Source: JAZLJD01 sp045617725
GTDB taxonomy: Bacteria > Bacillota > Clostridia > Lachnospirales > Lachnospiraceae
Reading direction: 5' to 3'
Assembly (NCBI GenBank): GCA_045617725.1
Contig: JAZLJD010000034.1
Location: 1-7,147, forward strand
Length of the DNA: 7,147 nt
This document shows, piece after piece, positions 6,790 through 7,147 of this stretch. Position numbers and translations under genes: made by a program. A model generated the notes under the pieces. The model did no database searches. It was given only the letters and a program-made list of their open reading frames with translations, and was not told where the DNA came from. The first letter of the stretch is position 1; the number at the start of each line of letters is the position of its first letter.

Positions 6790-6821
6790 CCCCGTACCTT
6801 ACAAAAATGTAAGATTTGGGG
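6790..6821 (-). promoter_or_regulatory. Probable BceR-type operator upstream of the peptidase operon
   Basis: The core is a perfect inverted repeat, CTTACA-AAAA-TGTAAG, at 6798-6813. It matches the TNACA-N4-TGTAA pattern reported for BceR-like regulators. The same centre of symmetry (between 6805 and 6806) is shared by a CCCC/GGGG pair at 6790-6793 and 6818-6821, giving 32 bp of nested dyad. The core is about 93 bp upstream of the peptidase ATG, a suitable place for an activator. No strong -35/-10 pair follows it on the minus strand. The best -10 candidate is TATGGT (6744-6749), without a good -35 partner, as is common for activator-dependent promoters. That the local response regulator binds here is an inference. 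Confidence 0.65.
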
Positions 6822-6872
6822 ACGGGGGTTTTTAGCACATTAAAGCATTAGAGCACTGCCGGGCGTTGCATC

Positions 6873-6906
6873 GGGGCCGCTCCGTTCTGCATGAAAAAGC
6901 GGCTCC
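6873..6906. repeat. GC-rich hairpin
   Basis: GGGGCCGCT (6873-6881) pairs with AGCGGCTCC (6898-6906): nine pairs including one G-U if read as + strand RNA, with a 16-nt loop. A second stem, TGCCGG (6857-6862) with CCGGCA (6909-6914), encloses it. The last three bases of that stem belong to the outer end of the large palindrome, so the two structures abut. No T-tract follows on either strand, so it does not look like an intrinsic terminator. Confidence 0.5.
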
Positions 6907-6911
6907 TGCCG

Positions 6912-7147
6912 GCACTGGCGAGAAGCAATTCCATATAGAGACGAATAACACTCCGAGGTATGGTTTTCTAAGTGTTTTGGGAAGCTTTTTGTTACTGACG
7001 CAACCTGCCTCTACGCGCCGTCCGTGTCGCGTATCGGCCTCGCCCGACCATCCGGGCCGGGCGTTGCTGCGTGCCTACAAAACACTAAGAAAACCTATCC
7101 CTCTCCGCGAATCGATTCGCCCTATATGAATTGCTTCTCGCCAGTGC
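6912..7147. repeat. Long imperfect palindrome, MITE-like repeat or structured RNA, cut by the window edge
   Basis: The left arm (6912-6979) and right arm (7078-7147) are complementary along nearly their whole length. The outer 20 bp are perfect (6912-6931 with 7128-7147, starting GCACTGGCG). Further pairs are 6933-6938 with 7122-7127, 6942-6946 with 7115-7119, 6955-6958 with 7100-7103, and 17 of 18 positions in 6962-6979 with 7078-7095. That is 52 paired positions interrupted by small internal loops. The 98-nt centre has its own short hairpins. There is no transposase or plausible protein. The outermost pair coincides with the last base of the window, so the true end, and any target-site duplication, cannot be seen. 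Orientation cannot be decided. Alternatives are a non-autonomous mobile element, a structured RNA, or a dispersed intergenic repeat. Confidence 0.75.

Larger units (their letters stand above)
6718..7147. other. Gene-free stretch upstream of the operon
   Basis: This 430-bp stretch holds, from left to right, the peptidase ribosome binding site, a weakly defined promoter region, the operator and its extra half-site, a GC-rich hairpin, and the large palindrome that runs to the window edge. I found no tRNA, rRNA, CRISPR array or believable protein-coding frame in it. The composition changes sharply at about 6853, where AT-rich promoter DNA gives way to GC-rich structured DNA. Confidence 0.7.

Noticed and set aside
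6790..6835. Possible + strand intrinsic terminator: CCCCGT (6790-6795) with ACGGGG (6822-6827), followed by GGTTTTT
   Set aside because: There is no + strand gene upstream that would need it. The stem would have a very large loop, and the operator explanation uses the same symmetry better.
6866..7129. An 87-codon + strand frame at the right edge
   Set aside because: It runs through both arms of the large palindrome, has no ribosome binding site before its ATG, and its length is explained by the GC-rich repeat rather than by coding constraint.
6912..7147. Integron attC site, group II intron end, or the guide RNA of an IscB-like system
   Set aside because: I could not find the attC core pairs in the right places, no domain V-like motif is visible, and no nuclease gene is in the window; naming any of these would be guesswork.

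Overview
The window looks like chromosome from a Gram-positive member of the Clostridia, most likely a Lachnospiraceae-type anaerobe. The reasons are AGGAGG-type ribosome binding sites, mid-range GC content, a Bce-type peptide-antibiotic module, a CvfB/YitL translation-associated protein and a YjfB-type small protein. The placement rests on gene families only and is an inference.

Left edge, + strand: positions 3-128 hold the last 41 codons of an unidentified gene. After a short gap with a strong vegetative promoter (TTGGAC, 17 bp, TATAAT with an extended -10) comes a 63-residue YjfB-family protein (225-416). It converges on the long minus-strand block with only 3 bp between the two stop codons.

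Centre, minus strand, read right to left: a compact six-gene operon. The order is a membrane-anchored HExxH zinc-peptidase-like protein (6705-5704), a BceA-type ABC ATPase (5704-4934), a BceB-type ten-helix permease with a large extracellular domain (4944-2956), an OmpR-type response regulator (2937-2266), an intramembrane-sensing histidine kinase (2255-1275) and cvfB (1256-420). Junctions are TAATG, an 11-nt overlap, then gaps of 18, 10 and 18 nt, so all six could share one transcript. A 16-bp operator, CTTACA-N4-TGTAAG, lies about 85-110 bp upstream of the first gene. It fits the binding pattern known for BceR-like regulators, so the module probably controls itself.

The most interesting point is the layout: an extracytoplasmic protease, a BceAB-type transporter and a BceRS-type two-component system. 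This is the plan of the streptococcal nisin-resistance operon (nsr-nsrF-nsrP-nsrR-nsrK), but the peptidase is of a different class, a HExxH metallopeptidase instead of the S41 serine peptidase NSR. The likely working model is that the transporter and kinase together sense a cationic or lipid II-binding peptide, the regulator switches on the operon, the transporter frees the target and the protease destroys or processes the peptide or another surface substrate.

Right edge: 6853-7147 has no credible gene but is full of dyad symmetry. It includes a long imperfect palindrome (arms 6912-6979 and 7078-7147, 52 paired positions, outermost 20 bp perfect) with an internally structured loop. This is either a MITE-like repeat or a structured RNA, and it is cut by the window edge.
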